64,000 nt of DNA. Origin: Hyphomicrobiales bacterium (GTDB lineage Bacteria; Pseudomonadota; Alphaproteobacteria; Rhizobiales; Xanthobacteraceae). Location: contig JAFKKM010000013.1 of NCBI GenBank assembly GCA_017305555.1, positions 37,778-101,777 of the forward strand, read 5' to 3'. The first letter of the stretch is position 1, and each line of letters begins with the position of its first letter. A model generated the notes under the pieces. It was not told where the DNA came from and did no database searches. It saw nothing but the letters and a program-made list of their open reading frames with translations. A program made the position numbers and the translations under genes. Shown here one piece after another: positions 16,836-25,924 of this stretch.

Positions 16836-18451
16836 GCAACATCGGAAACCATCTGATGATCGCGCCGGTGGCGGTGCCGCTATTCGCCAGCGCAATGATG
16901 CTGGTTCTCGGCGGCGACCGCCGCACCTTGAACGCGACGCTCAATGTTGCATCCGTCGTTGTACTCGTCGCAATTGCAATCGCCTTGCTCCGGGGAGCCG
17001 ATGCTTCACCAGACGGCCTTCTTGGCGTGTATCGGCTCGGCGACTGGCCCGCACCATTCGCGATTGTTCTGGTTGTCGACCGGCTGACTGCCATGATGTT
17101 GCTGCTGACGAGCGTCCTTGCGTCGGCAACACTCATATTCTCGCTCGCTCGGTGGCATCGCGTAGGTGCGCATTTCCATTCCCTTTTTCAGCTTCTGTTA
17201 ATGGGGATCAATGGAGCGTTCCTGACGGGCGACCTCTTTAATCTGTTCGTCTTTTTTGAGGTCCTGCTCGCTGCCTCCTACGGCCTGGCATTGCACGGCT
17301 CGGGGACGGTGCGCGTAACGACCGGGATGCATTATATTATCGTCAACCTGGTGGCCTCGCTTCTGTTCCTCATCGGAGTGAGCCTGATCTACGGCGTCAC
17401 TGGAACACTTAACATGGCCGATCTGGCGACGCGCATTCCGGCTATCCGCGCCGAAGATCGCGCCCTGCTGGAGGCAGGTGCCGCCGTCCTTGGCATTGCC
17501 TTTCTGACGAAGGCCGGCATGTGGCCGATGTGCTTCTGGCTTCCCCGCACCTATGCCGCCGCGCCGCCTCCGGTTGCAGCGCTTTTTGCGATTTTAACGA
17601 AGGTAGGTGTCTACATCATTCTTCGGCTTTGGCTGCTTTTGTTCGGAGATCATGCCGGAGCATCAGCCCATTTTGGCGGCGAACTGCTGCTGATAGGCGG
17701 AATGGCAACTATCGTTTTTGGTGCGATCGGATGTCTCGCGTCCCAGGACATGGCCCGTCTCGCCGCCTATTCCGTGCTCGTGTCTTCCGGCACAGTGCTT
17801 TCCGCCATCGCCATGGGGCCTGTCGATATGACAGCCGGTGCGCTCTACTACCTCGTGAGTTCGACACTTGGGCTGGCAGCGCTCTTCCTTCTTATCGAGC
17901 TTATCGAGCGAGGTCGCGAGCCTGGCGCCGACTTGCTTGCCGTGACGCGTGAACTCTATGGCGAAGAAGATGAACTCGATGATGCAAAAGGAACGGGCAT
18001 AGCAATCCCGGCGAGCATAGCCGCCCTGGGCGGCGCTTTTATCTGCTGCACCCTGGTTATTTCCGGACTGCCGCCACTATCAGGCTTCGTCGCCAAGTTC
18101 GCATTGCTGACGGCGGCCCTGAATTCGCAACCGGACAGTATCCCGATCGCTGCCTGGATATTCCTCGTCATCCTAATCCTATCGGGGTTGGCAACCTTGA
18201 TCGCCACGACCCGCGCCGGAATTCACGCGCTTTGGGCCTCGCCGGACCGAGCCATACCGAGTGTGCGTTTGGTCGAAATAATACCCATCGTTGCACTCAT
18301 TCTACTCTGCGCCGCACAGACGTTGCAGGCTGGGCCGTTCATGCGATACGCGCAGGCGGCCGCGGGCTCGCTGTACACACCGCACGACTATTTACGCGGC
18401 GTTCTCGGCGCGGAAAACGTGATTCAAAATACCCGGAGGGAGCCTCGGTGA
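16832..18451 (+). CDS. mnhD: Mrp antiporter subunit D
   Basis: A 539-residue complex-I-like (NuoN/NuoM type) antiporter subunit, about 14 helices. Clear motifs: LFVFFEVLLAASYGLALHG with the conserved Glu in helix 5, FLTKAGMWPMCFWLPRTYAA with the conserved Lys of helix 7, and a second Lys region near residue 400. Starts with TTG, overlapping the mnhC stop by 4 bases (TTGA); an ATG at 16856 is possible but would remove the first part of helix 1. Works with subunit A in proton translocation. Confidence 0.95.
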   Translation: MSNIGNHLMIAPVAVPLFASAMMLVLGGDRRTLNATLNVASVVVLVAIAIALLRGADASPDGLLGVYRLGDWPAPFAIVLVVDRLTAMMLLLTSVLASATLIFSLARWHRVGAHFHSLFQLLLMGINGAFLTGDLFNLFVFFEVLLAASYGLALHGSGTVRVTTGMHYIIVNLVASLLFLIGVSLIYGVTGTLNMADLATRIPAIRAEDRALLEAGAAVLGIAFLTKAGMWPMCFWLPRTYAAAPPPVAALFAILTKVGVYIILRLWLLLFGDHAGASAHFGGELLLIGGMATIVFGAIGCLASQDMARLAAYSVLVSSGTVLSAIAMGPVDMTAGALYYLVSSTLGLAALFLLIELIERGREPGADLLAVTRELYGEEDELDDAKGTGIAIPASIAALGGAFICCTLVISGLPPLSGFVAKFALLTAALNSQPDSIPIAAWIFLVILILSGLATLIATTRAGIHALWASPDRAIPSVRLVEIIPIVALILLCAAQTLQAGPFMRYAQAAAGSLYTPHDYLRGVLGAENVIQNTRREPR

Positions 18452-18933
18452 AACTGCTCCCCTATCCGATCGCAAGCGCCATTTTCCTCGGATTCTGGCT
18501 GCTGTTGAATCAATCTTTGTCGACCGGCCAATTTCTTCTGGGCGCAAGTATGGCATTGATCGGCGGGTGGGGGCTGGCAGCACTGGAGCAGCCGAAGGCA
18601 CGTCCAAGGCGGCCCCTTGCGATACTGCGCCTGGCCCTCATCGTCTCCGCCGACATTGTCAAATCCAATATTGCCGTCGCGTGCATCATCATCGGTTTCG
18701 GGCGAAGAGAGCGACGTCCCGGTTTCGTCGATATACCGCTTGAATTGCGTGACCCTTATGGTCTGACACTCCTCGCATGCATCATCACCTCGACGCCCGG
18801 AACGCTATGGGTCAAATTCGAGGAGCCGGCCGGCACGTTGACCATTCACGTCCTCGACTTGGTCGATAAGGCCGAATGGATCAGCACCATCAAGAGCCGC
18901 TACGAGCAGCCGCTTTTGGAGATCTTCGCATGA
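18448..18933 (+). CDS. mnhE: Mrp antiporter subunit E
   Basis: A 161-residue membrane subunit. N-terminal helices LPYPIASAIFLGFWLLLN and QFLLGASMALIGGWGLAA, then the conserved ITSTPGTLWV at about residue 112 and the C-terminal domain LTIHVLDLVDK. Starts with GTG (GTGA overlap with the mnhD stop), preceded by CGGAGGGAG, a strong ribosome site. Longer in-frame readings upstream lie inside mnhD and are rejected. Confidence 0.93.
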   Translation: MKLLPYPIASAIFLGFWLLLNQSLSTGQFLLGASMALIGGWGLAALEQPKARPRRPLAILRLALIVSADIVKSNIAVACIIIGFGRRERRPGFVDIPLELRDPYGLTLLACIITSTPGTLWVKFEEPAGTLTIHVLDLVDKAEWISTIKSRYEQPLLEIFA

Positions 18934-19208
18934 ATGCGTTGCTTGTGTATGCGATCGTGTTCGCCCAAATCTCTTTGGGAATAGCGATGATATGCGCTGC
19001 GTATCGCATCCTGCGCGGGCCGCGTGCGCAAGACCGGATACTGGGCCTGGATACCCTTTACGTCAATGCGATGCTGATGCTTCTCGTTTTTGGCATCAAA
19101 TCGGGCTCCACTCTCTATTTTGAGATGGCGCTAGTCGTCGCACTGCTCGGCTTTGTGGGCACTGTCGCGCTCGCCAAATTCCTGCTTCGCGGCGAGGTGA
19201 TCGAATGA
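18930..19208 (+). CDS. mnhF: Mrp antiporter subunit F
   Basis: A 92-residue three-helix subunit: VYAIVFAQISLGIAMICAAY, the conserved loop RILRGPRAQDRILGLDTLYV (Pro and Asp conserved in MnhF), and FEMALVVALLGFVGTVALAK. ATGA overlap with the mnhE stop. MnhF has been linked with bile or cholate efflux in some bacteria; here its role is within the complex. Confidence 0.94.
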   Translation: MNALLVYAIVFAQISLGIAMICAAYRILRGPRAQDRILGLDTLYVNAMLMLLVFGIKSGSTLYFEMALVVALLGFVGTVALAKFLLRGEVIE

Positions 19209-19573
19209 GCAATGTCGCCGAGATTCCCGCCCTTTCGGCATTTTTTACAGCTGCATTCCTCTTGCTCGGGTCAACGCTGACCCTGATTGGCTCGCTGGGA
19301 CTGCTTCGCCTTCGCAGTTTCTATGAAAGAGTTCATGCGCCCACGCTCGGAACGACTCTCGGGGTCGGCTGCATAGCAATGTCGTCGATCGTCTACTTCT
19401 CGACATCTGCAGGCCAAGTCGCGTTTCGTGAAGTCCTGATTGTCTTGTTCGTAACCATCACCACGCCGATCACGCTGATGGTGCTGGTCCGCGCAGCACT
19501 GTTTCGTGATCAAACGGAAGGGCAAGACGCGTCCCGCGCCAGCATTGAAAGCGCTCCACGTCCACGCGAATAA
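19205..19573 (+). CDS. mnhG: Mrp antiporter subunit G
   Basis: A 122-residue subunit. Helix 1 LLLGSTLTLIGSLGLLRL, then the family mark SFYERVHAPTLGTTLGVGC and helices 2 and 3 with VLIVLFVTITTPITLMVLVR; the last 25 residues are a polar tail. ATGA overlap with mnhF. Completes a full set A(B), C, D, E, F, G. Confidence 0.94.
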   Translation: MSNVAEIPALSAFFTAAFLLLGSTLTLIGSLGLLRLRSFYERVHAPTLGTTLGVGCIAMSSIVYFSTSAGQVAFREVLIVLFVTITTPITLMVLVRAALFRDQTEGQDASRASIESAPRPRE

Positions 19574-19818
19574 CGCAGAAGGCGTCGCGAAGACAGCTGC
19601 ATAATTGATTGCGTTGTACCATATCCTCTTTGCGGAGAAGGCTTACGCGAGAGGAGTCGCGCGGCCAAAGATCCATCGATGACCTTGAAAGCCACCGGCG
19701 CAGCCTCATACTTATGATCTGTCGTTTGCGGAATATGGCCGATGCTCTGGAATTGACGGACTTTGACAGACGCAAGCCTTCTCGCGCGCACCTACCCTTC
19801 TTGGAAAGGATCAAGACC

Positions 19819-19980
19819 ATGTCAAAAGACAAAAGGAAAAGCGATCAGGACGAAAAGCAACAACTCGACGAGGAGCTTGACCAGCAGTTGAGAGAGACTT
19901 TCCCAGCAAGTGACCCTCCCAAAATCACCCGCGGCCCTTCAAAGGTCGGTCGCGACGATAAGACGCACAAGAATTCTTAG
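19819..19980 (+). CDS. Small 53-residue charged protein with FPASDPP motif
   Basis: A short very hydrophilic protein: a Lys/Asp/Glu/Gln-rich half (DEKQQLDEELDQQLRETF) followed by PASDPPKITRGPS. The LDEEL-x-x-x-L-x-x-TFPASDPP pattern recurs in small uncharacterised alphaproteobacterial proteins that I have seen annotated as hypothetical. AAGGA stands 8 nt before the ATG at 19819; the much longer upstream extension (to 19609) has no such site and unusual composition, so the short form is preferred. Between the Mrp operon and a universal stress protein; a stress role is only a guess. Confidence 0.7.
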   Translation: MSKDKRKSDQDEKQQLDEELDQQLRETFPASDPPKITRGPSKVGRDDKTHKNS

Positions 19981-19982
19981 GC

Positions 19983-20003
19983 CCGCCGCCCTTCCTTCGG
20001 CGG
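19983..20003. terminator. Hairpin CCGCCG-N9-CGGCGG after the 53-residue gene
   Basis: Perfect 6-bp GC arms a few bases after the stop codon and before the universal stress protein gene. The expected T-run is missing, so it may only be a weak terminator or attenuator. Confidence 0.35.
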
Positions 20004-20067
20004 AACAATTATCCTCGAAAACGACCGACGTGGACTCGCTGCAACTCGCGCAAGCGAAGGAGAACTC

Positions 20068-20943
20068 ATGAAAATCCTTGCAGCCACGGACTTCTCAACG
20101 CGATCTAACCGCGCATTGAGGCAAGCGGCATTGTTGGCGCAATCCGACGATTCACTTCTGTTCATGGTCCACGTCGTCGACAACGATCAACCGGACGATT
20201 TGGTCCGCATGGAGCAACGGGAAGCGGAACGAATCTTGCGGGAACAAATGGGGGCGATGCCGGAAATTCGCTGGACGCATGCACGCCCAATGGTCATCGC
20301 GGGCGATCCATTCGACGGAATTCTCCAAGCTGCCGCCGAAATTCAGCCAGACCTCATCGTCATGGGATCTCATCGCAAGCAACTGCTTCGTGATATCTTT
20401 ATCGGAACAACGGTCGAGCGCGTAATCCGCAAGGGGTCCGTGCCAGTTTTAATGGTGAATCATGAAGCGCAGCGTAGATATGAACGCATTCTCGCGCCGA
20501 CCGATATGTCGGACGTTTCGGCGAACGCCCTGCATGCCGCCCGCTCAATTGGATTGCTAGGCAATGGTGCAACACTTGTTCATGCGTTCACGGCCCTGGC
20601 GAAAGGCAAAATGTCCGTTGCCGGCGTAGATCGGGATAGCATTGCCGACTATATCGAGGGCGAACGACGCCAGGTCAGCAACGAGCTAGCCGCATTTTTG
20701 ATTGCCAACGATTTGCAGAGCTCACAATGGCGTCTCCGCGTGGAAGACGGCTCTCCGATGGAAATCATTTCCCGAGCGGTGACGGACATTGAACCTGATC
20801 TCATGGTCATGGGCACACATGGCCGCTCTCGGCTTATTAAAGCGCTGATAGGAAGCACCACGGAAGAGGCTCTACGCTCACTTAATGTCGATATTCTGGT
20901 AGTTCCTTCCATCGAGCGATTACCCATTGTTGCCGCCCTATGA
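20068..20943 (+). CDS. Tandem-domain universal stress protein (UspA family)
   Basis: A 291-residue cytosolic protein with two Usp domains (1-140 and 141-290). Each starts KILAATDFS or RILAPTDMS. The second has the full ATP-binding motif GTHGRSRLIKALIGSTTEE (G-x2-G-x9-GST); the first has GSHRKQLLRDIFIGTTVE, where the second glycine is Arg, so nucleotide binding may be limited to the C-terminal domain. The start has GAAGGAG 5 nt upstream. Such proteins support survival under starvation, oxidative or respiratory stress. Context with Mrp subunits suggests ion or pH stress. Confidence 0.9.
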   Translation: MKILAATDFSTRSNRALRQAALLAQSDDSLLFMVHVVDNDQPDDLVRMEQREAERILREQMGAMPEIRWTHARPMVIAGDPFDGILQAAAEIQPDLIVMGSHRKQLLRDIFIGTTVERVIRKGSVPVLMVNHEAQRRYERILAPTDMSDVSANALHAARSIGLLGNGATLVHAFTALAKGKMSVAGVDRDSIADYIEGERRQVSNELAAFLIANDLQSSQWRLRVEDGSPMEIISRAVTDIEPDLMVMGTHGRSRLIKALIGSTTEEALRSLNVDILVVPSIERLPIVAAL

Positions 20944-22289
20944 CCAATGTCCAACCAAACGGCATAGACAGCCATAGAGGCTAGCATTTTGACGACGGCC
21001 TTGCCCTTCACGTGCCGGCCTCGACGCGGGCAAAGGCCCCACCGATTGCCGCGAACGGATGGACTTTGTCGACGACGACCTTCAGTTGTCTTTGTTTGAT
21101 CATCCGGGAAAATTCGGCAAGGTCGCTTCCGCTCGGATGCATGAAAAGATGGCGACAGCCGAACTCGGCGCGCCGTGCAAAGACATCAGCATTTGACAAT
21201 TTGCGATGTCGTCGAGAGCCGACGCGAATTGAACCGCAATACCTGCCTGCTTCAAGTGAGAATCGTCAAACGGCACGCTTGGATCGACATCGCCAAAGTG
21301 CTGAGATGACGATATCATCTTTACGGTAACGCTTATGACAACACTCGTAACACCGAGCAGGGATATTGACTAAGTCATTGGAATAATCTCGGTTGATAGC
21401 TTCAATAGGTTACCGCGATCGAGAGTTCGAGTCCCGCTCCCACTACCACGACAAGTTATCATTTAATATCAGCTTTATCATTGTCGGAGGCCCGACCACT
21501 GTGAGACATCTCACGATGGTGTATCCATGGGACACCTATGATGCGCGCCTCATATCTCGCCCGTCGCGAGAGCCGCTGCTACCCTCAGATTCGCTGCAAT
21601 CACGTCGTGGCCGGACTGCTCAATCAATCCCTGTTCCGGACGTCGTTAAGGGCTGTCGACGACGTCAGGCGCAGCGTCGCATGGCCGAACGTCTAGGCTA
21701 GGTCTATGGAACAAATGACAGCATCGATTTTGCCGTCTTGTTCGCGAAGAACGTCCGGCAGTTGCGGACGTATCTCTCGGGTCCAATGCCTCATCTCGGA
21801 TGATCGTCTGTTCGCTCGGTGCAGCTACGAAGAGATGCTCAAGAACCTGAATCGCCGCGCGCAGGCGTGCGACTTCAATTTAAAGGCTCGCGAACTCATA
21901 CCACTCGATCCATCCGAGACGATTGCAGCCGGATGTCTTTCAACACCTGTTCTGCCGACGGCTTTGCCGGACCCGGATTTCTGCTTCATCTTCGCTCCTG
22001 GCGGCAACGATGAAGCAGAAATCCTCCTTTCGTGAAGGCCCTCAATTTATCTCAGAGGCGCTGGCGGCGAACAGCCAGCCAGGAAGGAACCTCGGAACGG
22101 GACATGAAGGGATGGGGGCGGCATTAAGCTATCAAATCGGCTCGGGTGAACCAAGATCGCGCAACCGCTAATTGTTAAAATAGCTGAAGAGCCGCGGCAT
22201 CTCGATCGGATCTGATCCACCTTCTCTCCCCAATTCCCGAGATTGAGAAAGATTTCGGATCCCTGTTTGGGTTTAGTAACTCACCGAAC
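20944..22289. other. Decayed intergenic stretch between the stress genes and the catabolic region
   Basis: About 1.3 kb without an intact gene. It holds the dehydrogenase fragment at 20985-21199, a CGACAA...TTGTCG inverted repeat at 21449-21486, and a T-arm-like TTCGAGTCCCGCTCCCACTACCA at 21426-21448. Several short open readings (for example from 21715 and 21780, plus strand) look like protein pieces, but I recognise none. Lower GC than its surroundings. Confidence 0.5.
20985..21199 (-). pseudogene. C-terminal fragment of an MDR-family alcohol dehydrogenase, frameshifted
   Basis: Reads CRHLFMHPSGSDLAEFSRMI, then KVVVDKVHPFAAIGGAFARV and EAGT followed by a stop; the normal continuation VKGKAVVKM appears in the next frame after a one-base loss near 21009. 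LFM-x-x-SG-x-x-L and VVDKV-PF are typical for the C-terminal part of zinc-independent NADP-dependent dehydrogenases. The N-terminal two thirds are missing. Confidence 0.7.
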
Positions 22290-23099
22290 TTACACTGTGA
22301 TGTGGTAACCACCGTTCACGCCTAAGTGCTGGCCAGTGATATAAGACGCACCATCAGAGAGCAAGAAACAGACCGCCTTCACGACTTCCTCGGGCTGCGC
22401 CCAACGACCGAGTGGAATCTTCGCAAGAATCCCATCTCGGAACTTGTCGCCGCGAATCGTATCCGTCATCGGCGTCTCGACCACTCCAAAGCAGATCGAG
22501 TTGGTCCGGATGTTGAACTTGCTCCATTCCAGCGCCGCCGTCATCGTCATGCCAAGAAGGCCGGCCTTCGCCGCTGCATAATTGATCTGACCGATCGAAC
22601 CTTTGCGACCTGCATCCGATGATATATTGACGATCGAGCCGCCGGTTGCATCGCCCTCCTTGGCACGTTGGACCATATGACGGCCCGTCGCCTGCAACCA
22701 GTAGAATGCACCGGTCAGGTGAACATCAATCACGTCCTGCCATTGCCGTGCGCTCATTTTCTCGATCATCGCGGGTCGGATGATGCCCGCATTGTTGACA
22801 AGCCCGTGCACCGCACCAAACTGCGCCACCGCCTTGTCCACTGTGCCCGCGGCAAGATCGGGATCCGTGACGCTGCCGACCACACCAAGCACCCGTTCCT
22901 TCGGCAACGCCGAGACGGTTTGAGCCAACGTTGCTTCGTTGAGTTCAAGCGCGACAACATTGCCGCCCAATTTTACGACAAGTTCAGTGGTGGCGCGGCC
23001 GATTCCTTGCCCCGCGCCCGTCACGACGATGGTTCGCCCCTTAAGTGAAACGATCTCGGCGGAGTCCGGACCGGCGGTGACTTGAGCGGGTGTATTCAT
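22290..23099 (-). CDS. Short-chain dehydrogenase/reductase (FabG-like)
   Basis: A 269-residue classical SDR. Cofactor motif TGAGQGIG (residues about 28-35), NNAG with downstream Ile, catalytic Ser-Tyr-Lys in VNISSDAGRKGSIGQINYAAAK and a C-terminal GVNGGYHI. Glutamate at the end of beta-2 (ALELNEA) suggests NAD(H) preference. Oxidises or reduces hydroxy-acyl or cyclic alcohol/ketone groups in the cytosol. Start preceded by GAGGAAAC. Same strand as the GST, the unknown protein and TetR, so it probably belongs to that four-gene set; as a 3-hydroxyacyl-CoA dehydrogenase it would fill the only missing beta-oxidation step of the region. Confidence 0.88.
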   Translation of the reverse strand: MNTPAQVTAGPDSAEIVSLKGRTIVVTGAGQGIGRATTELVVKLGGNVVALELNEATLAQTVSALPKERVLGVVGSVTDPDLAAGTVDKAVAQFGAVHGLVNNAGIIRPAMIEKMSARQWQDVIDVHLTGAFYWLQATGRHMVQRAKEGDATGGSIVNISSDAGRKGSIGQINYAAAKAGLLGMTMTAALEWSKFNIRTNSICFGVVETPMTDTIRGDKFRDGILAKIPLGRWAQPEEVVKAVCFLLSDGASYITGQHLGVNGGYHITV

Positions 23100-23164
23100 T
23101 AGGAGTTTCCTCGGTTGTAGACTTAAAGCGGCTGACGTCTTGTGCGTTGTCCGGTGGAGAGGCG

Positions 23165-24094
23165 CTAGTTCCGTGCCGCTCTCAATTCGAAACCAATGCG
23201 CGGGAAATGAACGGCAATCTCCCCGACTTCATCGTTTCGAATGAGAACGACGATCTCATCCATGTCGAGAAATTCAAGCCTTCCGACGATGGCATCCTTT
23301 GCATAATCACTTGCCCTCACCTCAACGAGCGCACCGAGATCGGGGTCCTCGGGATGACGAAATCCGCTTCTCGAAACGGCCTTAGGTTCGCTGGTCCGTG
23401 CGAAGTCCAACGCCTGATCGGATGACAACTCCTCACAGGTACCATGCCCGAAAGCACGTATCCGCGCCAACCAGTCTCGAACCGCGGGCAAGCCATCGAA
23501 CTCGTAGGCCAGTCTTGTGCTCCGATCGGTCATGAACCACAGAGCATGAAAAACCGAGAGGTCAGCTGTCGTTAATTGATTGCCACATATCCATTTGCGC
23601 CCGTCGGAAAGCATGTCCTCGACCAATGCCAACTGCATTCGCACCAGCGGCGCATTACGCGCCGCGGCACGTTCCACCGATGCCACACTCGGAATCGGTA
23701 GTCCCCTCATCCGAGCCCTATCTTCGAACAATGCTGGCGGCATCAGATCGTGGTTGGTTCCCCACGCATACAGCATGATCGCACGAAACAGCGGCCCCTC
23801 GGCCCATGCCGAGACCGCATTCGACAGGCCACCATATCCCGCGGGGAACAGGGTCGGATCTGAGTGTCTCCGCTCAAGCTCCTTGAGGATGATTCGTGTA
23901 TCGCAATACACATCCGCACCAATCTGCAGCACAGGCGCCCGACGATATCCGCCGGTAAGCGGCGTCAACTTAGGCTTTGGCGCGACTGGAGGCACGACAA
24001 CACTCTTCCAGCGAAGCGACTTGAAACCCATCGCGACCCGTACTTTCTCGGAGTAATTCGAAAAGTCGTAGTGGTGCAAAATGAGATTGGTCAT
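23165..24094 (-). CDS. Glutathione S-transferase family protein
   Basis: A 309-residue protein. The N-terminal thioredoxin-like domain (residues 1-80) reads LILHHYDFSNYSEKVRVAMG, with a Ser/Tyr at the glutathione site, then GGYRRAPVLQIGADVYCDTR (cis-Pro in APV). The C-terminal domain (90-210) is all-helical, with ICGNQLTTADLSVFHALWFM, the GST N-capping box. The extra 90 residues after about 220 (ending IGFELRAARN) are longer than usual. Start at 24094 chosen because the family N-terminus begins there. It may detoxify or isomerise an intermediate of the local pathway. Confidence 0.85.
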   Translation of the reverse strand: MTNLILHHYDFSNYSEKVRVAMGFKSLRWKSVVVPPVAPKPKLTPLTGGYRRAPVLQIGADVYCDTRIILKELERRHSDPTLFPAGYGGLSNAVSAWAEGPLFRAIMLYAWGTNHDLMPPALFEDRARMRGLPIPSVASVERAAARNAPLVRMQLALVEDMLSDGRKWICGNQLTTADLSVFHALWFMTDRSTRLAYEFDGLPAVRDWLARIRAFGHGTCEELSSDQALDFARTSEPKAVSRSGFRHPEDPDLGALVEVRASDYAKDAIVGRLEFLDMDEIVVLIRNDEVGEIAVHFPRIGFELRAARN

Positions 24095-24197
24095 CTTTTG
24101 CTCGTCAGTTAGGTCACTTCTGGGGTGCTCCAACCTAGCATGTTGAGCGGTCCCCACCGCCAGTGCAGCTTGCTTACGTCTTTGCAAACTGTAAGGC

Positions 24198-25250
24198 TCA
24201 CCTGAAACGCCACGCCCAATGAGTGTCCCCCTGATCGCGTCGCTCGATCGCATCAACCCGAATGAATCGGTCATGCGCCAGCGCGGCGCCAACCCAGAGC
24301 TCATTCCAAGCATCAAACACGGCGGGAGACAGCTGCCCTCGTTCGGACATCAATTTCCACGAGGTCTGCCGTACCGTTGCGGATGCCCCCTCCCGAAGCA
24401 GTTCGGCATCGTCGCCCTGGCCCGCCGCAAGCCTCGCAAATGCAGCCGCGAATCCGACCGGGCCCGGCTCGACACCCCCGAGGATGGCCGTGACCTTATC
24501 GAACGTGTGCATACCCACTAGCCTGGCAGCAGCACCGGCGAGATGCCCGCCCTCCTCAGGCCCAAGCGCCGCGATGGCTTCCGGAACGATGGAAGTGATG
24601 TATTCCATTGAATAGTTACGCAACACCTTGTGGAGGCGCTCTTCCGGCCAATTGTTCTCGGGAAGGCTGGGAGCATGTCGGGGATCGAAAGCTGGGCACC
24701 GTTCGCCCGGAGAAAATTGCAGACGCTCCTCCGGAGCGAGATCGTGGTCCCACTCCTTGTAGTATCCTTCCAAACCAGGTTGGCCGTCGACTGTCTGCCC
24801 CGTACATACAAAGCCAAGCCGCGGATTACCGAGAACGACACCGTTATTGGCGTGCCATCCCCGCAGCATCGCTCGCGATACTTCCGAAGGAATGCCGCAG
24901 ATCGCCGTTCCCGACCAGATCCAGCGCGGCGGTGGGTAACGAACCCAAGCTTTTCGATCGTTTTCGTAGACGTACTCCACCTTCACGCCGCCAACCTGAT
25001 TGGAGAGGTAGTGATACTGTGCACAGGCCACCGCATGAGGCAGCTCATGTAAGCTGAGTTTCTTTAATCCCGGAAGGAAGCGGGCCAATTGCTGCCTACG
25101 AAACGTTCTGAAAACGACCTCAGCGGCGCGCTGTGGACCAGCGCGCGACGACAGCATGAGAATGAGACCCGTCAGATAGGAATGATAGATCAGGTCGATT
25201 GCGCGATACGCCGCGACGTCAGTGGCGGTCTCGTTGCTTTTCCCCTTCAA
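24198..25250 (-). CDS. Unrecognised 350-residue protein
   Basis: No family recognised with confidence. Cytosolic, no signal peptide, one hydrophobic stretch near residues 25-35 (YLTGLILMLSS). Visible features: an aromatic segment AWVRYPPPRWIWSGTAICG, then GWHANNGVVLGNPRLGFVCT, GLEGYYKEWDHDLAPEERL with several acidic and His residues, and a C-terminal helical region. GNPRL-GFV and GYYKE-D-x-L-PEERL remind me of L-2-amino-thiazoline-4-carboxylate hydrolase-like proteins, but this is a weak impression. Starts 4 bp inside the TetR stop (ATGA), so it is translated with the regulator. Probably an enzyme of the local pathway or a sensor of its substrate. Confidence 0.7.
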   Translation of the reverse strand: MKGKSNETATDVAAYRAIDLIYHSYLTGLILMLSSRAGPQRAAEVVFRTFRRQQLARFLPGLKKLSLHELPHAVACAQYHYLSNQVGGVKVEYVYENDRKAWVRYPPPRWIWSGTAICGIPSEVSRAMLRGWHANNGVVLGNPRLGFVCTGQTVDGQPGLEGYYKEWDHDLAPEERLQFSPGERCPAFDPRHAPSLPENNWPEERLHKVLRNYSMEYITSIVPEAIAALGPEEGGHLAGAAARLVGMHTFDKVTAILGGVEPGPVGFAAAFARLAAGQGDDAELLREGASATVRQTSWKLMSERGQLSPAVFDAWNELWVGAALAHDRFIRVDAIERRDQGDTHWAWRFR

Positions 25251-25912
25251 ATCTTCGCCTCCAGCCCGGCGGTGACGAAATCCGCTATGGAGAGGGCGAG
25301 CTTCTTTTTGCTCGCTAGGGTCTCGCCATCACGCGGTTGATACCAACGCGAGGTCCAATTCAGCGCTCCGAGCAGCGGCTTTGCCGCCAGCTTCGGGTCG
25401 ACCGCGCGGAAGTCTCCGGACGCCACCCCCTCCTTGATGACGCGGATGTAGAGGTTCTCGTTCGCCTCCCGCAGCGCAACCGTTTCCGCGAGCTCCGCCC
25501 GCTCGCTCGCGTTCGTCCGCTCGAGAAGATGCATCTCTAGTCCTTGAGCTATCACCCGCAGGTACGCGAGGTGATCGATGACGAGTAACGTGTGGGCAAA
25601 GGCCATTCCGTGTAGCCGCTTGCTCGGCGCCGCATCCATTTCGAATGGCGGTCGAATCGCCGCCTGCGTCAACTCCATCCCGCGACGATGAACCGCGAAG
25701 AACAGTTCGGACTTGCTACGATAGTAGTAGTAGATCGCGCCCTTGGTCGAACCGATCTCGTCGCTCACCCGATCCAGTGACGTCGCAGCGAATCCCTGGC
25801 GCATGAACGCGCGTGCCGCGGCGTCCAGAAGTTCGACTCGTCGGTCGGCCAGCGGCTCACCGCCCTGGATCTTTCCCATTCTACTCAAGCGCCCCTCCCG
25901 CAATTTCGACAT
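25247..25912 (-). CDS. TetR-family regulator, divergent from the CaiB operon
   Basis: A 221-residue regulator. Helix-turn-helix at residues 28-70: ELLDAAARAFMRQGFAATSL, DRVSDEIGSTKGAIYYYYRS. The rest is an alpha-helical ligand domain of the acyl-CoA-responsive type (the call to such ligands is inferred from context). Start at 25912 or at the ATG 33 nt further in (25879). The 68-bp space to the divergent CaiB gene contains two copies of ATACTACYCAGTA 22 bp apart, one extended to a perfect 16-bp palindrome, so it likely controls both directions. Confidence 0.9.
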   Translation of the reverse strand: MSKLREGRLSRMGKIQGGEPLADRRVELLDAAARAFMRQGFAATSLDRVSDEIGSTKGAIYYYYRSKSELFFAVHRRGMELTQAAIRPPFEMDAAPSKRLHGMAFAHTLLVIDHLAYLRVIAQGLEMHLLERTNASERAELAETVALREANENLYIRVIKEGVASGDFRAVDPKLAAKPLLGALNWTSRWYQPRDGETLASKKKLALSIADFVTAGLEAKI

Positions 25913-25924
25913 TGACAGTCAAAC

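Noticed and set aside
21405..21455. Possible tRNA gene ending TTCGAGTCCCGCTCCCACTACCA
   Set aside because: No matching acceptor 5' strand, no D- or anticodon arm upstream and the T-stem does not pair.
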